Source: Porphyrobacter sp.
GTDB taxonomy: Bacteria > Pseudomonadota > Alphaproteobacteria > Sphingomonadales > Sphingomonadaceae
Assembly (NCBI GenBank): GCA_027531395.1
Contig: JAPZRO010000002.1
Location: 62,001-126,000 of the forward strand
DNA length: 64,000 nt
Reading direction: 5' to 3'
Below are positions 1-10,556 of the stretch, one piece after another (positions within the stretch are counted from its first letter, which is position 1; every line of letters starts with the position of its first letter). A program made the translations under genes and the position numbers. A model generated the notes under the pieces. The model was not told the origin of the DNA. It ran no database searches and saw only the letters and a list, made by a program, of their open reading frames with translations.

Positions 1-516
1 AACGCGCCGCATCCGGTGACCTTCCAGAAGCTGCTCTACACCCACCCCGGCCAGCGCGCGGCGAGCCAGTATATCCGCGGCTTCCGCGATCCGGCCAATG
101 ATGCGCTGGTGAAGGAGCACGGGCTCACCGGCCTGCTGCTCAAGGAAGTGAAGTGGGACCGCCCCAGCGCGATGGAGCCGGAGGAACGCGACGCGCTGCT
201 GCGCGACTGGCAGAACCGCGATGCGGCTTTCGGGATGCTCAACTACTACCGCGCGAGTCCCATCGACGTGCCGACGATGGATGCGCCGTTCGAGATCCCG
301 GCCGGCTGGACGCCCCCTGCCCTGCCCAAGCTGACCATCCCGACGCTGGTGATCTGGGCGCTGGACGACCTCGCTCTCCCCCCTGAGAACCTCGACGGGC
401 TGGAGGACATCATCGACCCGCTCACCATCGTGCGCGTGCCCGATTGCGGGCATTTCGTGCCATGGGAAGCGCCCGACGCGGTGAACGCGGCGATGGAGGC
501 GTTTCTGGCGGGCTAG
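1..516 (+). CDS. alpha/beta hydrolase, C-terminal part (5' end outside window)
   Basis: Frame open from base 1; C-terminus LTIPTLVIWALDDLALPPENLDGL...VPDCGHFVPWEAPDAVNAAMEAFL has the typical alpha/beta hydrolase acid and GH catalytic region. Confidence 0.8.
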   Translation, partial: NAPHPVTFQKLLYTHPGQRAASQYIRGFRDPANDALVKEHGLTGLLLKEVKWDRPSAMEPEERDALLRDWQNRDAAFGMLNYYRASPIDVPTMDAPFEIPAGWTPPALPKLTIPTLVIWALDDLALPPENLDGLEDIIDPLTIVRVPDCGHFVPWEAPDAVNAAMEAFLAG

Positions 517-1607
517 TCCGCCAGCCACTCCACCCATGCGCCATGCGGATGGGCGTGGGTCAGCAGCTGTTCCTCACCGTGGTGTGCGTTTCCATCCCAC
601 AGGCGCACGCGCAATTCGTGGCGGAAGGTGGCGGGGTCCGTTTCCAGCGCGATCCAGCCGAGCGGCGTGTCGGGCGTCGCCTGCGCTCCGGCGGCTTCAA
701 AGAGGGCGGTGATCCGCTGCTGTGTGGCGGCGGGCAGATATTGCCACATGATCGAATGGAACATCACCCGCGCGGTCCCCGGCTCAGCGGGCCGCGCGAG
801 CATCGCTGCGGCAAAGTCTCCTGCATCGGCGGCGACCAGATCGGGTGGCTGGGCGCCCGCCAGCGCAATTGCGGCGTCGATCCGGGCCATGCGTTCCCCG
901 GCATCAGGCCAGACATAGGCTTTCAATCGCAGCGCAGCCTCGGGATCGGCGAGGTTGATGGGGGCGATGTCGCAGCCCTTCACGCCCGTGATCGCGAAAT
1001 CCGCTGGCGGCGCAGGCGGCGAGGCGCCGCGCCAGTCAGGCACGATCCGCATCGGCGATTGGGGCGGGCCAACTTCTGTGTCCCCTAGCCGGAAGAAATA
1101 GCGGTCGATCATCGTGTTGACCCCGGCGCTGGCACCGATTTCGAACAGTTCGAAGCGCGGCGCGCGCACCCGCTGCGCCAGCCACAACAATCCCGCCATG
1201 ATACTGGCAGAGCGGCCCGCCTCATTGGTCTGCGGTGGGCCATCGAGCCACGGTAGCAGCCGCGCATCGAAGCGGTGCGTCAGATCGAGCACCAGCGCGT
1301 CGACTTGGGCCTGATCAGTGATCGCACCCGAATAGACCGCCGCCAGCCGCGCGTCCGCGCCGGTCAGCAGCAAGTGGTGAAAGCCGCCTGCGATCCGCAG
1401 CGGCATCGCGTCCTTGAGCGTCAGGCCCGGCCAGTTCGCGATGCGCTGGCCGGTAGCGGTATCGCTCGCCCGCACCCCGGCCAGTGCGCGGATCACGCGC
1501 CCCGTCGCTGGCGCACCGTTCTCCTCGGCATGGCGCGCCTGCCATTCGAGCGCGGCGGTAAAGTCTTCCAGACCCATGATTCCCGCCGTGCCAGCCGCCA
1601 TTTCCAT
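513..1607 (-). CDS. DUF2332 family protein
   Basis: 364-aa [24 protein letters not shown] and [10 protein letters not shown] blocks typical of DUF2332 proteins. An internal start near 1574 is possible. Confidence 0.75.
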   Translation of the reverse strand: MEMAAGTAGIMGLEDFTAALEWQARHAEENGAPATGRVIRALAGVRASDTATGQRIANWPGLTLKDAMPLRIAGGFHHLLLTGADARLAAVYSGAITDQAQVDALVLDLTHRFDARLLPWLDGPPQTNEAGRSASIMAGLLWLAQRVRAPRFELFEIGASAGVNTMIDRYFFRLGDTEVGPPQSPMRIVPDWRGASPPAPPADFAITGVKGCDIAPINLADPEAALRLKAYVWPDAGERMARIDAAIALAGAQPPDLVAADAGDFAAAMLARPAEPGTARVMFHSIMWQYLPAATQQRITALFEAAGAQATPDTPLGWIALETDPATFRHELRVRLWDGNAHHGEEQLLTHAHPHGAWVEWLAD

Positions 1608-1646
1608 TGCCCTTTCCCGCCCGTATCCCTAAGTGCGCGGCCAATC

Positions 1647-2336
1647 ATGACCACCATCGGCATTCACGACAATCCCGGCCAGCTGACTTTCGCTGTCCCC
1701 AAGGGGCGCATCCTCGACGAGGCGCTGCCTGTCATGGCGCGCGCGGGTGTGGTGCCTGACGCGGAATTCCACGATCCCAAGAGCCGCGCGCTGGCCTTCG
1801 CCACGACCCGCGATGACATGCGGATGATCCGCGTACGCGCCTTCGACGTCGCGACCTTCGTCGCGCATGGGGCAGCGCAGGTGGGCATTGTCGGCTCGGA
1901 CGTGATCGAGGAATTCGACTACGCCGATCTCTACGCCCCGGTCGATCTCGGCATCGGGCTGTGCCGCCTCTCGGTCGCGCGGCTGGCCGAGGATGTGAAC
2001 AAGCCGGCGGGCGCGAGCCACCTGCGGGTCGCCACCAAATATCCCAGCCTCACCCGCCGCCATTTCGAGGCCGCCGGGGTGCAGGCCGAATGCGTCAAGC
2101 TCAACGGCGCGATGGAACTGGCCCCCTCGCTCGGGTTGGCGCGCCAGATCGTCGACCTCGTTTCCACGGGCAAGACGCTGAAGGAAAACGGGCTGGTCGA
2201 GACCGACGTGATCCTCGAGATCTCCGCGCGGCTGATCGTTAACCGCACCGCTCTGAAGACCGATCCGCGCGTCGCCGCGCTGGTCGCCGCCTTCCGCCGC
2301 GATGCCGAGCTCCGTCAGGCGAGCGTGGCCGCATGA
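1647..2336 (+). CDS. hisG: ATP phosphoribosyltransferase, short form
   Basis: [32 protein letters not shown]; ~229 aa; immediately followed by hisD. ATG at 1647 chosen over the upstream ORF start. Confidence 0.95.
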   Translation: MTTIGIHDNPGQLTFAVPKGRILDEALPVMARAGVVPDAEFHDPKSRALAFATTRDDMRMIRVRAFDVATFVAHGAAQVGIVGSDVIEEFDYADLYAPVDLGIGLCRLSVARLAEDVNKPAGASHLRVATKYPSLTRRHFEAAGVQAECVKLNGAMELAPSLGLARQIVDLVSTGKTLKENGLVETDVILEISARLIVNRTALKTDPRVAALVAAFRRDAELRQASVAA

Positions 2337-3628
2337 TCCCGATGCTCTCCACCCTCCAGCCCGACTTCGAGAAGAAGTTCGCGCGGATCGTCGATGCCCG
2401 GCGCGAGGCCGACAGCGATGTTGCGGGGCAGGTCTCCGATATTCTCCAGACGGTGAAGCTGCGCGGCGATGCGGCGCTGGCGGACTATACCCACCGTTTC
2501 GACGGCTACACGCTGGCCGATGATGCCGACTGGTCGATCCCGCGCGAGGCCTGCGAGGAGGCCTACAAGGCGCTCGCGCCCGATCTGCGCGAGGCGCTCG
2601 AACTCGCGGCGGCACGCATCCGTGCCTATCACGAGGCGCAGCTGCCGCAGAACCGCGACTACACCGACAGCGCGGGCGTGCGCTTGGGCGCGATCTGGCG
2701 GCCGGTGGATGCGGCAGGGCTCTATGTCCCGGGCGGCCGCGCGGCCTATCCCTCCTCGCTGCTGATGAACGCTATCCCGGCGCGGGTGGCGGGGGTCGAG
2801 CGGCTCGCGATCGTCACCCCCACACCCAAGGGCCAGACCAACCCGCTGGTGCTCGCCGCCGCGCATATCGCAGGCGTGGACGAGATCTGGCGCGTCGGCG
2901 GGGCGCAGGCGGTGGGCGCACTCGCCTACGGCACGCAACGGATCAAGCCGGTCGACGTGATCACCGGCCCCGGCAACGCCTGGGTGGCCGAGGCCAAGCG
3001 CCAGCTTTACGGCGTGGTCGGGATCGACATGGTGGCTGGCCCTTCCGAAATCCTCGTGATCGCCGACGGGAAGAACGATCCCGACTGGATCGCCGCCGAC
3101 CTGCTCAGCCAGGCCGAGCACGACCCGACCTCGCAATCGATCCTGATCACCGACGATGCCGGCTTTGCGCGGCAGGTGGAGGATTGCATCGACCTGCAAC
3201 TGAGCCAGCTCGCCACCGGCAAGACCGCGCGGGCCAGCTGGGACGCACACGGGGTGATCATCGTCGTCAACGATCTCGAGGCCGAAGCCCCGGCGCTGGC
3301 TGACCGGCTCGCTGCCGAGCATGTCGAACTCGCGGTCGACAACCCCGAAGCGCTGATGCACCGCATCCGCCATGCGGGCAGCATCTTCCTTGGCCGCATG
3401 ACCCCCGAAGCGGTCGGCGATTACGTCGCCGGGCCGAACCACGTGCTGCCCACCGGTCGCCGCGCGCGCTTTTCGAGCGGGCTTTCGGTGCTCGACTTCA
3501 TGAAGCGCACCAGCTTCCTCGGGCTCGACGCGGCCTCCTTCGCCGCGATCGGCCCCGCTGCCGCCACCCTCGCCCACGCCGAGGGGCTGCCGGCGCACGC
3601 CAAATCCGTGGAATTGAGAATCCGATGA
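2333..3628 (+). CDS. hisD: histidinol dehydrogenase
   Basis: [71 protein letters not shown]; overlaps the hisG stop (ATGA). Confidence 0.97.
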   Translation: MIPMLSTLQPDFEKKFARIVDARREADSDVAGQVSDILQTVKLRGDAALADYTHRFDGYTLADDADWSIPREACEEAYKALAPDLREALELAAARIRAYHEAQLPQNRDYTDSAGVRLGAIWRPVDAAGLYVPGGRAAYPSSLLMNAIPARVAGVERLAIVTPTPKGQTNPLVLAAAHIAGVDEIWRVGGAQAVGALAYGTQRIKPVDVITGPGNAWVAEAKRQLYGVVGIDMVAGPSEILVIADGKNDPDWIAADLLSQAEHDPTSQSILITDDAGFARQVEDCIDLQLSQLATGKTARASWDAHGVIIVVNDLEAEAPALADRLAAEHVELAVDNPEALMHRIRHAGSIFLGRMTPEAVGDYVAGPNHVLPTGRRARFSSGLSVLDFMKRTSFLGLDAASFAAIGPAAATLAHAEGLPAHAKSVELRIR

Positions 3629-4095
3629 ACCATCCCCAACGCTCGCAAGCCCGTTCGGCTGCGCGTCTTGCCGCCGTGCAGGCGCTCTACCAGCAGCACA
3701 TGGAGGGCACCGCGCTCGCCAAGCTGCTCGACGAATTTCACCAGCACCGGCTGGGCCGCACCATCGACGAGGACGCCTTCGACGAGGCCGAATATGCCGA
3801 CGCCGAGGTGCCGTTCTTCGACGATGTCGTGCGCGGCGTCGATGCCCGCAAGGACGAGATCGATGCGCTTGTCGCCAGCAAGCTCGCCAGCGGATGGAGC
3901 CTTGCGCGGCTCGACCGGGCGATGCTGCAGGTGCTGCGCGCCGGCACCTACGAACTGCTCGCCCGCGCCGATGTGCCCGCGGCGGTGGCGATCAACGAAT
4001 ATGTCGAGGTCGCCAAGGCGTTCTTCGACGACGGGCAGGCGAAATTCGTCAACGGCATCCTCGATGCCGTGGCCAAAGAGGCGCGCGCGGGCTAA
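3625..4095 (+). CDS. nusB: transcription antitermination factor NusB
   Basis: RSAARLAAVQALYQQ start and VPAAVAINEYVEVAKAFFDDGQAKFVNGILDAVAKE C-terminal signature. Confidence 0.95.
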   Translation: MNHPQRSQARSAARLAAVQALYQQHMEGTALAKLLDEFHQHRLGRTIDEDAFDEAEYADAEVPFFDDVVRGVDARKDEIDALVASKLASGWSLARLDRAMLQVLRAGTYELLARADVPAAVAINEYVEVAKAFFDDGQAKFVNGILDAVAKEARAG

Positions 4096-4110
4096 GCCTC
4101 TGCCCGCACC

Positions 4111-4968
4111 ATGAACGAGACCGAATTCGTCGCCGCCCTGCGCAAGCTGCCGCTCCATCCCGGGGCGCGCGGGCTGGAGGATGATTGCGCGGTGCTGCCG
4201 GTGGGCGGCGAGACGCTGATCATCACTCACGACATGATGAGCGAGGACACCCACTTCCTCAGCCATGCCGATCTCGCCGACGTGGCGTGGAAGCTGCTGG
4301 CGGCGAACCTTTCCGATCTTGCGGCCAAGGGTGCGGAACCGGTCGGGGTGCTGCTCGGCTATTCGCTCGGCAGCAGCGACGCCCGCTTCCTCGAAGGGCT
4401 CGATGAAGCCCTGCGCACCTATGGCGTTGCGCTGATGGGCGGCGATACCGTCGCCACCACCGGCACCAGCACCTACGGCATGACCGCGATCGGGCGCGCG
4501 ACGCACCTGCCCGTGCCCTCGCGCAAGGGCGCGCAGGCGGGCGATGCGATCTATGTCACCGGCCCCGTCGGGCGCGCGATGCTCGGCTACGAGGGCGATG
4601 AGGAACACCTTTCCATCTTCAACCGCCCGGTGCCGCGCCTCGCGGAAGGCATGGCGCTGGCCCCGCTGGTAAGCGCGATGATGGACATCTCCGACGGGTT
4701 GCTGCTCGATTGCTGGCGCATGGCATGGGTCAGCGGCGTGACGCTGGCGATCGACAGCGCTGCCGTCCCGGTCGCGTCGCAGGCGCGGATGCAGGAATGC
4801 ATGCGCTGGGGCGACGATTACGAACTGCTGTTCACCGCTCCCGAAGATGCCGCCCTGCCCGTCGCCGCAACCCGCATCGGCACGGTCCGCGCGCGCGAGC
4901 ATGCCCCGCTGTGGCTCGACGAGACCCCCCTCCCCGACCCTGCCAACCTCGGTTACCGCCACGGCTGA
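4111..4968 (+). CDS. thiL: thiamine-monophosphate kinase
   Basis: DDCAVLPVGGETLIITHDMMSEDTHF, MGGDTVATTG, MMDISDGLLLD, GDDYELLF motifs. Confidence 0.93.
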   Translation: MNETEFVAALRKLPLHPGARGLEDDCAVLPVGGETLIITHDMMSEDTHFLSHADLADVAWKLLAANLSDLAAKGAEPVGVLLGYSLGSSDARFLEGLDEALRTYGVALMGGDTVATTGTSTYGMTAIGRATHLPVPSRKGAQAGDAIYVTGPVGRAMLGYEGDEEHLSIFNRPVPRLAEGMALAPLVSAMMDISDGLLLDCWRMAWVSGVTLAIDSAAVPVASQARMQECMRWGDDYELLFTAPEDAALPVAATRIGTVRAREHAPLWLDETPLPDPANLGYRHG

Positions 4969-5135
4969 CCTGCCAAAACTGGTGAAACCGGCCCCAAAGC
5001 CCGCTTTCCGGCGTGCCCGAGGCTTGCCAGCCGGTTTCGAGCGCCTATGACTGAGCGCCCTTGCGCCCACGGGACTAAAGAGGAGCGCGAGGCTTCCCTT
5101 CGGGGGAAAGAAAACAAGACGAGAGGGGATAACTC

Positions 5136-7280
5136 GTGAACCTATTGCTCATTTCAATCGGGCTGGGACTGCTCGCCATTGTCTATGGCGTGATCACCAG
5201 CAGCCAGGTGCTCGGGGCGAGCGCCGGCAATGCGCGAATGCAGGAGATCGCTGCGGCGATCCAGGAAGGCGCGCAGGCTTACCTCAACCGCCAATACACC
5301 ACCATCGCCATCGTCGGCGTGGCTGTCGGCGCGATTGTCGCCTTTGCGCTTGGCGTGGTGCCGGCGATCGGCTTTGTCACCGGCGCGGTGCTTTCGGGTG
5401 TGGCAGGCTATATCGGCATGAATATCTCGGTGCGTGCCAATGTCCGCACCGCCGAGGCCGCGAGCACCAGCCTTCAGGCGGGCCTCACCCTCGCCTTCCG
5501 CGCGGGTGCGATCACCGGGATGCTGGTGGCGGGCCTCGCGCTGCTCGCGATTGCCGTGTTCTTCTACGTGCTGGTCGGCCCGATGGGCATGAGCCCCTCC
5601 GACCGCGTCGTGATCGACGGCCTCGTCGGCCTCGCCTTTGGTGCCTCGCTGATCTCGATCTTCGCGCGTCTGGGCGGCGGGATCTTCACCAAGGCCGCAG
5701 ACGTCGGCGCGGACCTCGTCGGCAAGGTCGAAGCGGGCATCCCCGAGGATGACCCGCGCAACCCGGCCGTGATCGCGGACAACGTGGGCGACAACGTGGG
5801 CGACTGCGCCGGCATGGCCGCCGACCTGTTCGAGACCTATGTCGTCACCGTCGGCGCCACCATGGTGCTGACCGCGCTGCTGCTGACCCAGCTCGGCGAT
5901 CTGCTGCTGCCGCTGATGGCGCTGCCGCTGCTGATCGGCGGTGCGTGCATCGTCACCTCGATCCTCGGCACCTACTTCGTGCGTCTGGGCGGCGGCACCA
6001 ACGTGATGGGGGCCATGTACAAGGGCTTCATCGTCACCGCCGTGACCTCGATCCCGCTGATCTGGTTCGTGACGCAGTTCGCGCTCGGCTCGGTGGGCAT
6101 GGACATGAACACCATCATCAACCCGGATCAGGGCATGGTGGAATTCAACGGCCGCGAGCTGTTCTACTGCGCGCTGCTGGGTCTGGTGATCACCGGCCTC
6201 ATCATCTGGATCACCGAGTACTACACCGGCACGGGCTACCGTCCGGTGCGCTCGATCGCCAAGGCCTCGGAAACCGGCCACGGCACCAACGTGATCCAGG
6301 GCCTCGCGATCAGCCTTGAATCGACCGCGCTGCCGACCCTCGTGATCGCGGGCGGCATCATCATCGCCTTCCAGCTCGCCGGCCTCATGGGCATTGCCTA
6401 TGCGGCGACCGCGATGCTGGCGCTGGCGGGGATGGTCGTGGCGCTCGACGCCTATGGCCCGGTTACCGACAACGCCGGCGGCATCGCCGAAATGTCGGGT
6501 CTGGACGATAGCGTGCGTGAGAAGACCGACCTGCTCGACGCGGTCGGCAACACCACCAAGGCCGTGACCAAGGGCTATGCGATCGGTTCCGCGGGCCTCG
6601 GCGCGCTGGTGCTGTTCGCGGCCTACACCACCGACCTTCGGGCGTTCTTCCCGGCCTTCCTCGACGGTGACCTCACCAACGGGGAAATCTCGTTCAGCCT
6701 GGAAAACCCCTACGTCATCGTCGGCCTGTTCCTCGGCGCGCTGCTGCCCTACCTGTTCGGGGCGATGGGCATGACCGCGGTGGGCCGTGCGGCGGGCGAC
6801 GTGGTGAAGGACGTGCGCGAGCAGTTCGCCAATGATCCGGGCATCATGGCCGGGACCAGCAAGCCGAACTATGCGCGCACCGTGGACCTCGTCACCAAGG
6901 CGGCGATCAAGGAGATGATCATCCCCTCGCTGCTGCCGGTGCTGACCCCGATCGTGGTCTACTTCGTGATCACCCTGATCGCCGGTCAGGACAACGGCTT
7001 TGCCGCTCTGGGCGCGCTGCTGCTGGGCGTGATCGTCGGCGGGCTGTTCGTGGCGCTCTCCATGACCGCCGGCGGCGGCGCGTGGGACAACGCCAAGAAG
7101 TACATCGAAGACGGCCATCACGGCGGCAAGGGCTCCGAAGCCCACAAGGCCGCGGTGACGGGCGACACGGTCGGCGATCCCTACAAGGACACCGCCGGCC
7201 CGGCCGTGAACCCGATGATCAAGATCACCAACATCGTCGCGCTGCTGCTGCTGGCCGCGCTGGCGCACGGGGCGGTGTAA
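5136..7280 (+). CDS. hppA: membrane-bound proton-translocating pyrophosphatase, K+-independent type
   Basis: 714 aa, many TM segments; [45 protein letters not shown] signature; [10 protein letters not shown] (Lys at the K+-specificity position). Confidence 0.96.
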   Translation: MNLLLISIGLGLLAIVYGVITSSQVLGASAGNARMQEIAAAIQEGAQAYLNRQYTTIAIVGVAVGAIVAFALGVVPAIGFVTGAVLSGVAGYIGMNISVRANVRTAEAASTSLQAGLTLAFRAGAITGMLVAGLALLAIAVFFYVLVGPMGMSPSDRVVIDGLVGLAFGASLISIFARLGGGIFTKAADVGADLVGKVEAGIPEDDPRNPAVIADNVGDNVGDCAGMAADLFETYVVTVGATMVLTALLLTQLGDLLLPLMALPLLIGGACIVTSILGTYFVRLGGGTNVMGAMYKGFIVTAVTSIPLIWFVTQFALGSVGMDMNTIINPDQGMVEFNGRELFYCALLGLVITGLIIWITEYYTGTGYRPVRSIAKASETGHGTNVIQGLAISLESTALPTLVIAGGIIIAFQLAGLMGIAYAATAMLALAGMVVALDAYGPVTDNAGGIAEMSGLDDSVREKTDLLDAVGNTTKAVTKGYAIGSAGLGALVLFAAYTTDLRAFFPAFLDGDLTNGEISFSLENPYVIVGLFLGALLPYLFGAMGMTAVGRAAGDVVKDVREQFANDPGIMAGTSKPNYARTVDLVTKAAIKEMIIPSLLPVLTPIVVYFVITLIAGQDNGFAALGALLLGVIVGGLFVALSMTAGGGAWDNAKKYIEDGHHGGKGSEAHKAAVTGDTVGDPYKDTAGPAVNPMIKITNIVALLLLAALAHGAV

Positions 7281-7306
7281 CCCGCCATCGACTGCGCAAA
7301 TCTTCA

Positions 7307-7341
7307 CCCCGCCGGGAGCGATTCCGGCGGGGTTTATCTTT
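7307..7341 (+). terminator. putative Rho-independent terminator of hppA
   Basis: CCCCGCCGG gagcgatt CCGGCGGGG followed by TTTATCTTT, 26 bp after the hppA stop. Confidence 0.75.
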
Positions 7342-7460
7342 GCCTCGTCCCCTGTCCCCGCATCGGACAGCCTGCCGGGCCGCTGAGGCTTTCTTAATCG
7401 CTGTATGGCATAGCGCCTGCGGAACGCGCGGATCGGTGCGGCAAGGCAGGGTTAACGGCA

Positions 7461-8621
7461 ATGGACATGGCAGGGGCGGACAGCTTTCGCGACCGTAGCG
7501 CGTCTGCCGCGCCCGGGGCTGCTTCCAGCATCGTCCGCCTGCTCTCGCTCGCCGAGATCACAGATCCCGCCTTCATCGCCGCATGGGAACGGCTGGTGGC
7601 GCGCGCGGCCGAGCCCAATCCCTTCTTCGAGCCGTGGTTTCTCGTCCCCTCGCTGACGCAATGGGGCGCGGCTGACCGGGTGACGGTCAAGGCGTGGTTC
7701 CACGACGGGCGCCTCGCCGGACTGATGCCGATCGTGCGCAGCGCGCGCTACTACAGCCACATCGTCACCCATGCGACCGGCTGGCTCCATGCCAACGCCT
7801 TCTGCGGCGTGCCGCTGGTGGTGGCGGGACTGGAGGAGGAATTCTGGCGCGCCCTGCTCGCCCATTTCGACCGCATGGCCCGCCGCGCGCTGTTCCTGCA
7901 CCTGCCGCTGCTGCCCGCCGGCGGACCGGTCGATGCCGCGCTCGAACGGGTGCTGACCGCCCGCCCGCGCGCCCACTACCGCGTGGCCGAGGAAAACCGC
8001 GCCTTCCTCGCCGGTGAGATGTCGGCGGCCGAATATCTCGAAGGATCGATGAGCGCCAAGAAGCGCAAGGAGTTGCGCCGCCAGCACAATCGCCTGGCCG
8101 AAGAAGGCACGCTTGTGTTCGAGCGGCTGGAGGGCGAGGCTGGCCTCTCCGAATGGACCGCGGAATTTCTCGCGCTCGAAGCCGCCGGATGGAAGGGCGA
8201 GGCCGGCTCGGCCCTCGCCTCCGCACCCGATACCACCGCTCTGTTCACGCAGTCGCTCGCAGGCGCGGCGGCGGCCGGACGGCTGGAGCGGCTGGCGCTG
8301 CGGCTCGACGGGCGCGCCATCGCGATGCTCGCCAATTTCATCACGCCGCCGGGCGCCTACAGCTTCAAGACCGCCTTCGACGAAGCCTATGCGCGCTTCT
8401 CGCCGGGGATGCTGCTGCAGCTCGAAAATCTTGCTCTGCTTGAGCGCGATGACGTGGCCTGGGCCGATAGCTGTGCGGTCGAGGGTCATCCGATGATCGA
8501 ACGCCTGTGGCGCGGGCAGCGCCGCATGGTCAGCCGCAACATCGCCATCGGCGGCCCGCTGCGCCGCGCCGCCTTCCGCCTGCTGATGGCCTACGAGACC
8601 CGTCCGAGGAGCACTTCATGA
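7461..8621 (+). CDS. GNAT / CelD-FemAB-like acetyltransferase family protein
   Basis: NPFFEPWFLVPSL...; SAKKRKELRRQHNRLAEEG; FLALEAAGWKGEAGSAL; FKTAFDEAYARFSPGMLLQLE are typical CelD/BcsL-like blocks. Confidence 0.75.
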   Translation: MDMAGADSFRDRSASAAPGAASSIVRLLSLAEITDPAFIAAWERLVARAAEPNPFFEPWFLVPSLTQWGAADRVTVKAWFHDGRLAGLMPIVRSARYYSHIVTHATGWLHANAFCGVPLVVAGLEEEFWRALLAHFDRMARRALFLHLPLLPAGGPVDAALERVLTARPRAHYRVAEENRAFLAGEMSAAEYLEGSMSAKKRKELRRQHNRLAEEGTLVFERLEGEAGLSEWTAEFLALEAAGWKGEAGSALASAPDTTALFTQSLAGAAAAGRLERLALRLDGRAIAMLANFITPPGAYSFKTAFDEAYARFSPGMLLQLENLALLERDDVAWADSCAVEGHPMIERLWRGQRRMVSRNIAIGGPLRRAAFRLLMAYETRPRSTS

Positions 8622-9496
8622 ACGCCCCGACCCATTTCACCGATGCCCTTCCGGCCACCGTGTTCGGCGCGCCCGCCCGCACCCGCTTTGCCGCGCATTA
8701 TCCCGAGCGTCCGCATATCCTGACCCATGATCTGACCAGCCACCCGCTGCTGGAGATCGAGGCGCTGGCCGCGCTGGCCGAGAAGCTCCCGATCGCATCG
8801 GTCGAATACAACCGCGGCGATCTGCCGATCGGGGTGGACGGCAAGCCGGGTTCCAACGGCCTCACCATCGCCGAGACCATCCGCCGCGTCGCCGAGGCGG
8901 AAAGCTGGGCCGTGCTCAAGAACATCGAACAGGTGCCGGCCTACGAGGACCTGCTGCTCGGCCTGCTGGAGGAAATCCGCCCCGAGATCGAAGCCGCGAC
9001 CGGCGCGATGCTGACCCCGCAGGGCTTCATCTTCGTGTCCTCGCCGAACTCGGTCACGCCCTACCACTTCGATCCGGAACACAACATCCTGCTCCAGATC
9101 CGCGGCAGCAAGGTGATGACCCAGTTCCCGGCCGGCGACACCCGCTTCGTGCCGGACGAGGCGCACGAGACCTATCATTCGGGCGGCCCGCGCGAATTGC
9201 GCTGGGACGATGCCTTCCTCGCCCACGGCATCGAATTCCCGATCGGCCCGGGCGAGGCGCTGTTCGTCCCCGTCATGGCCCCGCACTTCGTCAGGAACGG
9301 CCCCGCGCCCTCGGTCTCGCTGTCGATCACCTGGCGCAGCGAGTGGAGCTACCGCGAAAGCGATGCGCGCGTGCTCAACGCGATCCTGCGCGAGCGGGGC
9401 TTTCATCCCAAGGCCCCGGGCCGCTGGCCGCAACAGAACTATGCCAAGGCCTATGCCTTGCGCATCATGCGCCGTCTCGGCTTGACGGGTTCGTAA
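8618..9496 (+). CDS. cupin (JmjC-like) domain protein
   Basis: TPYHFDPEHNILLQIRGSKVMTQFP ... GPGEALFVPVMAPHFVRNGP; ATGA overlap with the preceding gene. Confidence 0.7.
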   Translation: MNAPTHFTDALPATVFGAPARTRFAAHYPERPHILTHDLTSHPLLEIEALAALAEKLPIASVEYNRGDLPIGVDGKPGSNGLTIAETIRRVAEAESWAVLKNIEQVPAYEDLLLGLLEEIRPEIEAATGAMLTPQGFIFVSSPNSVTPYHFDPEHNILLQIRGSKVMTQFPAGDTRFVPDEAHETYHSGGPRELRWDDAFLAHGIEFPIGPGEALFVPVMAPHFVRNGPAPSVSLSITWRSEWSYRESDARVLNAILRERGFHPKAPGRWPQQNYAKAYALRIMRRLGLTGS

Positions 9497-9518
9497 GGCG
9501 AACGCATGGCCATGCGCC

Positions 9519-10442
9519 ATGACTGACATGCCCACCAACGAAGAACTGCTCGCCAGCCTTGTCGCCCTGCTGACGGTCGAAAAGCGCGCCGCCGATGTCT
9601 TTGCCGGCCCGCCGCAAGCCGACGGGATCGGGCGGGTGTTCGGCGGGCAGGTGCTGGCGCAGGCGCTGCAGGCGGCGCAGGCCTCGGTCACCGATGGCAA
9701 GCGCGCCCATTCGCTCCATGCCTACTTCCTGCGCGGCGGGCGCGAGGGCACGCCGATCGAATACCGCATCGAACGCGATTTCGACGGACGCAGCTTCGCC
9801 AACCGCCGGGTGGTCGCGTCGCAGGAAGGCGAGGACGGGACGCCGGTGCCGATCCTCAACCTTACCGCCAGTTTCCAGCAGCCCGAAGAGGGCCTCGAAC
9901 ACAACGACTCGCCCATGCCGGATGTGCCCGGCCCCGACGATCTGCGCCCCGACATGGAGCTGCGCCGCGAACTCGCGGAAAAGTGGGGCGACAAGCTGGG
10001 CGAACAGCAGCGCCGCATGATGCTGCGCCCGCGCCCGATCGAGATGCGCACCATCGACCGGCTGCACTGGATGAGCCGCGAGCCCCGCCCGCCGCGCGCC
10101 CACACGTGGTTCCGGGTCTGCGCGCCGATCACGGGGGCGGCCGACACGCCTGCACTGCACCGCGCGATCATCACCTATGCCAGCGACTACACCCTGCTCG
10201 GCACCAGCGCGCTGCCGCATGGCTTGAGCTGGATGCGCGGCGAGCTGGTCGGTGCGAGCCTCGATCACGCGATCTGGTTCCACCGCGATGCGCGCGCCGA
10301 CGAATGGCTGCTCTACGCCACCGACGCCCCCTGGAGCGGCGGCGGGCGCGGGTTCAACCGCGGGCGCATCTTCAACCGCGCAGGCGAACTGGTCGCGAGC
10401 GTGGCCCAAGAGGGGATGATGCGGAAGAGGGTGAAGGGCTAA
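9519..10442 (+). CDS. tesB: acyl-CoA thioesterase II
   Basis: GRVFGGQVLAQALQAAQASV, SLHAYFLRGGREGTPIEYRIERDFDGRSFANRRV, two hot-dog halves. Confidence 0.9.
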   Translation: MTDMPTNEELLASLVALLTVEKRAADVFAGPPQADGIGRVFGGQVLAQALQAAQASVTDGKRAHSLHAYFLRGGREGTPIEYRIERDFDGRSFANRRVVASQEGEDGTPVPILNLTASFQQPEEGLEHNDSPMPDVPGPDDLRPDMELRRELAEKWGDKLGEQQRRMMLRPRPIEMRTIDRLHWMSREPRPPRAHTWFRVCAPITGAADTPALHRAIITYASDYTLLGTSALPHGLSWMRGELVGASLDHAIWFHRDARADEWLLYATDAPWSGGGRGFNRGRIFNRAGELVASVAQEGMMRKRVKG

Positions 10443-10453
10443 GGTCCCTCCTT

Positions 10454-10553
10454 CGTCATTGCCAGGCGTGCAGCGACGCGGCAATCCATAGAAAGCCCTC
10501 GCCGCCAAAGCGACCGTCAGTCCATGGATTGCTTCGCTTCGCTCGCAATGACG
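10454..10553. repeat. palindromic intergenic repeat element (REP/MITE-like)
   Basis: CGTCATTGCcAGgcgtgcagcgacgcGGCAATCCATa... is inverted-repeated as ...TCCATGGATTGCttcgcttcgctCGCAATGACG. Lies between convergent tesB and USP genes. Confidence 0.8.
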
Positions 10554-10556
10554 GGG

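Noticed and set aside
5154-7307. 717-aa minus-strand ORF antisense to hppA
   Set aside because: Composition is His/Arg/Asp-rich nonsense typical of the antisense frame of high-GC genes; the plus strand encodes a clear H+-PPase.
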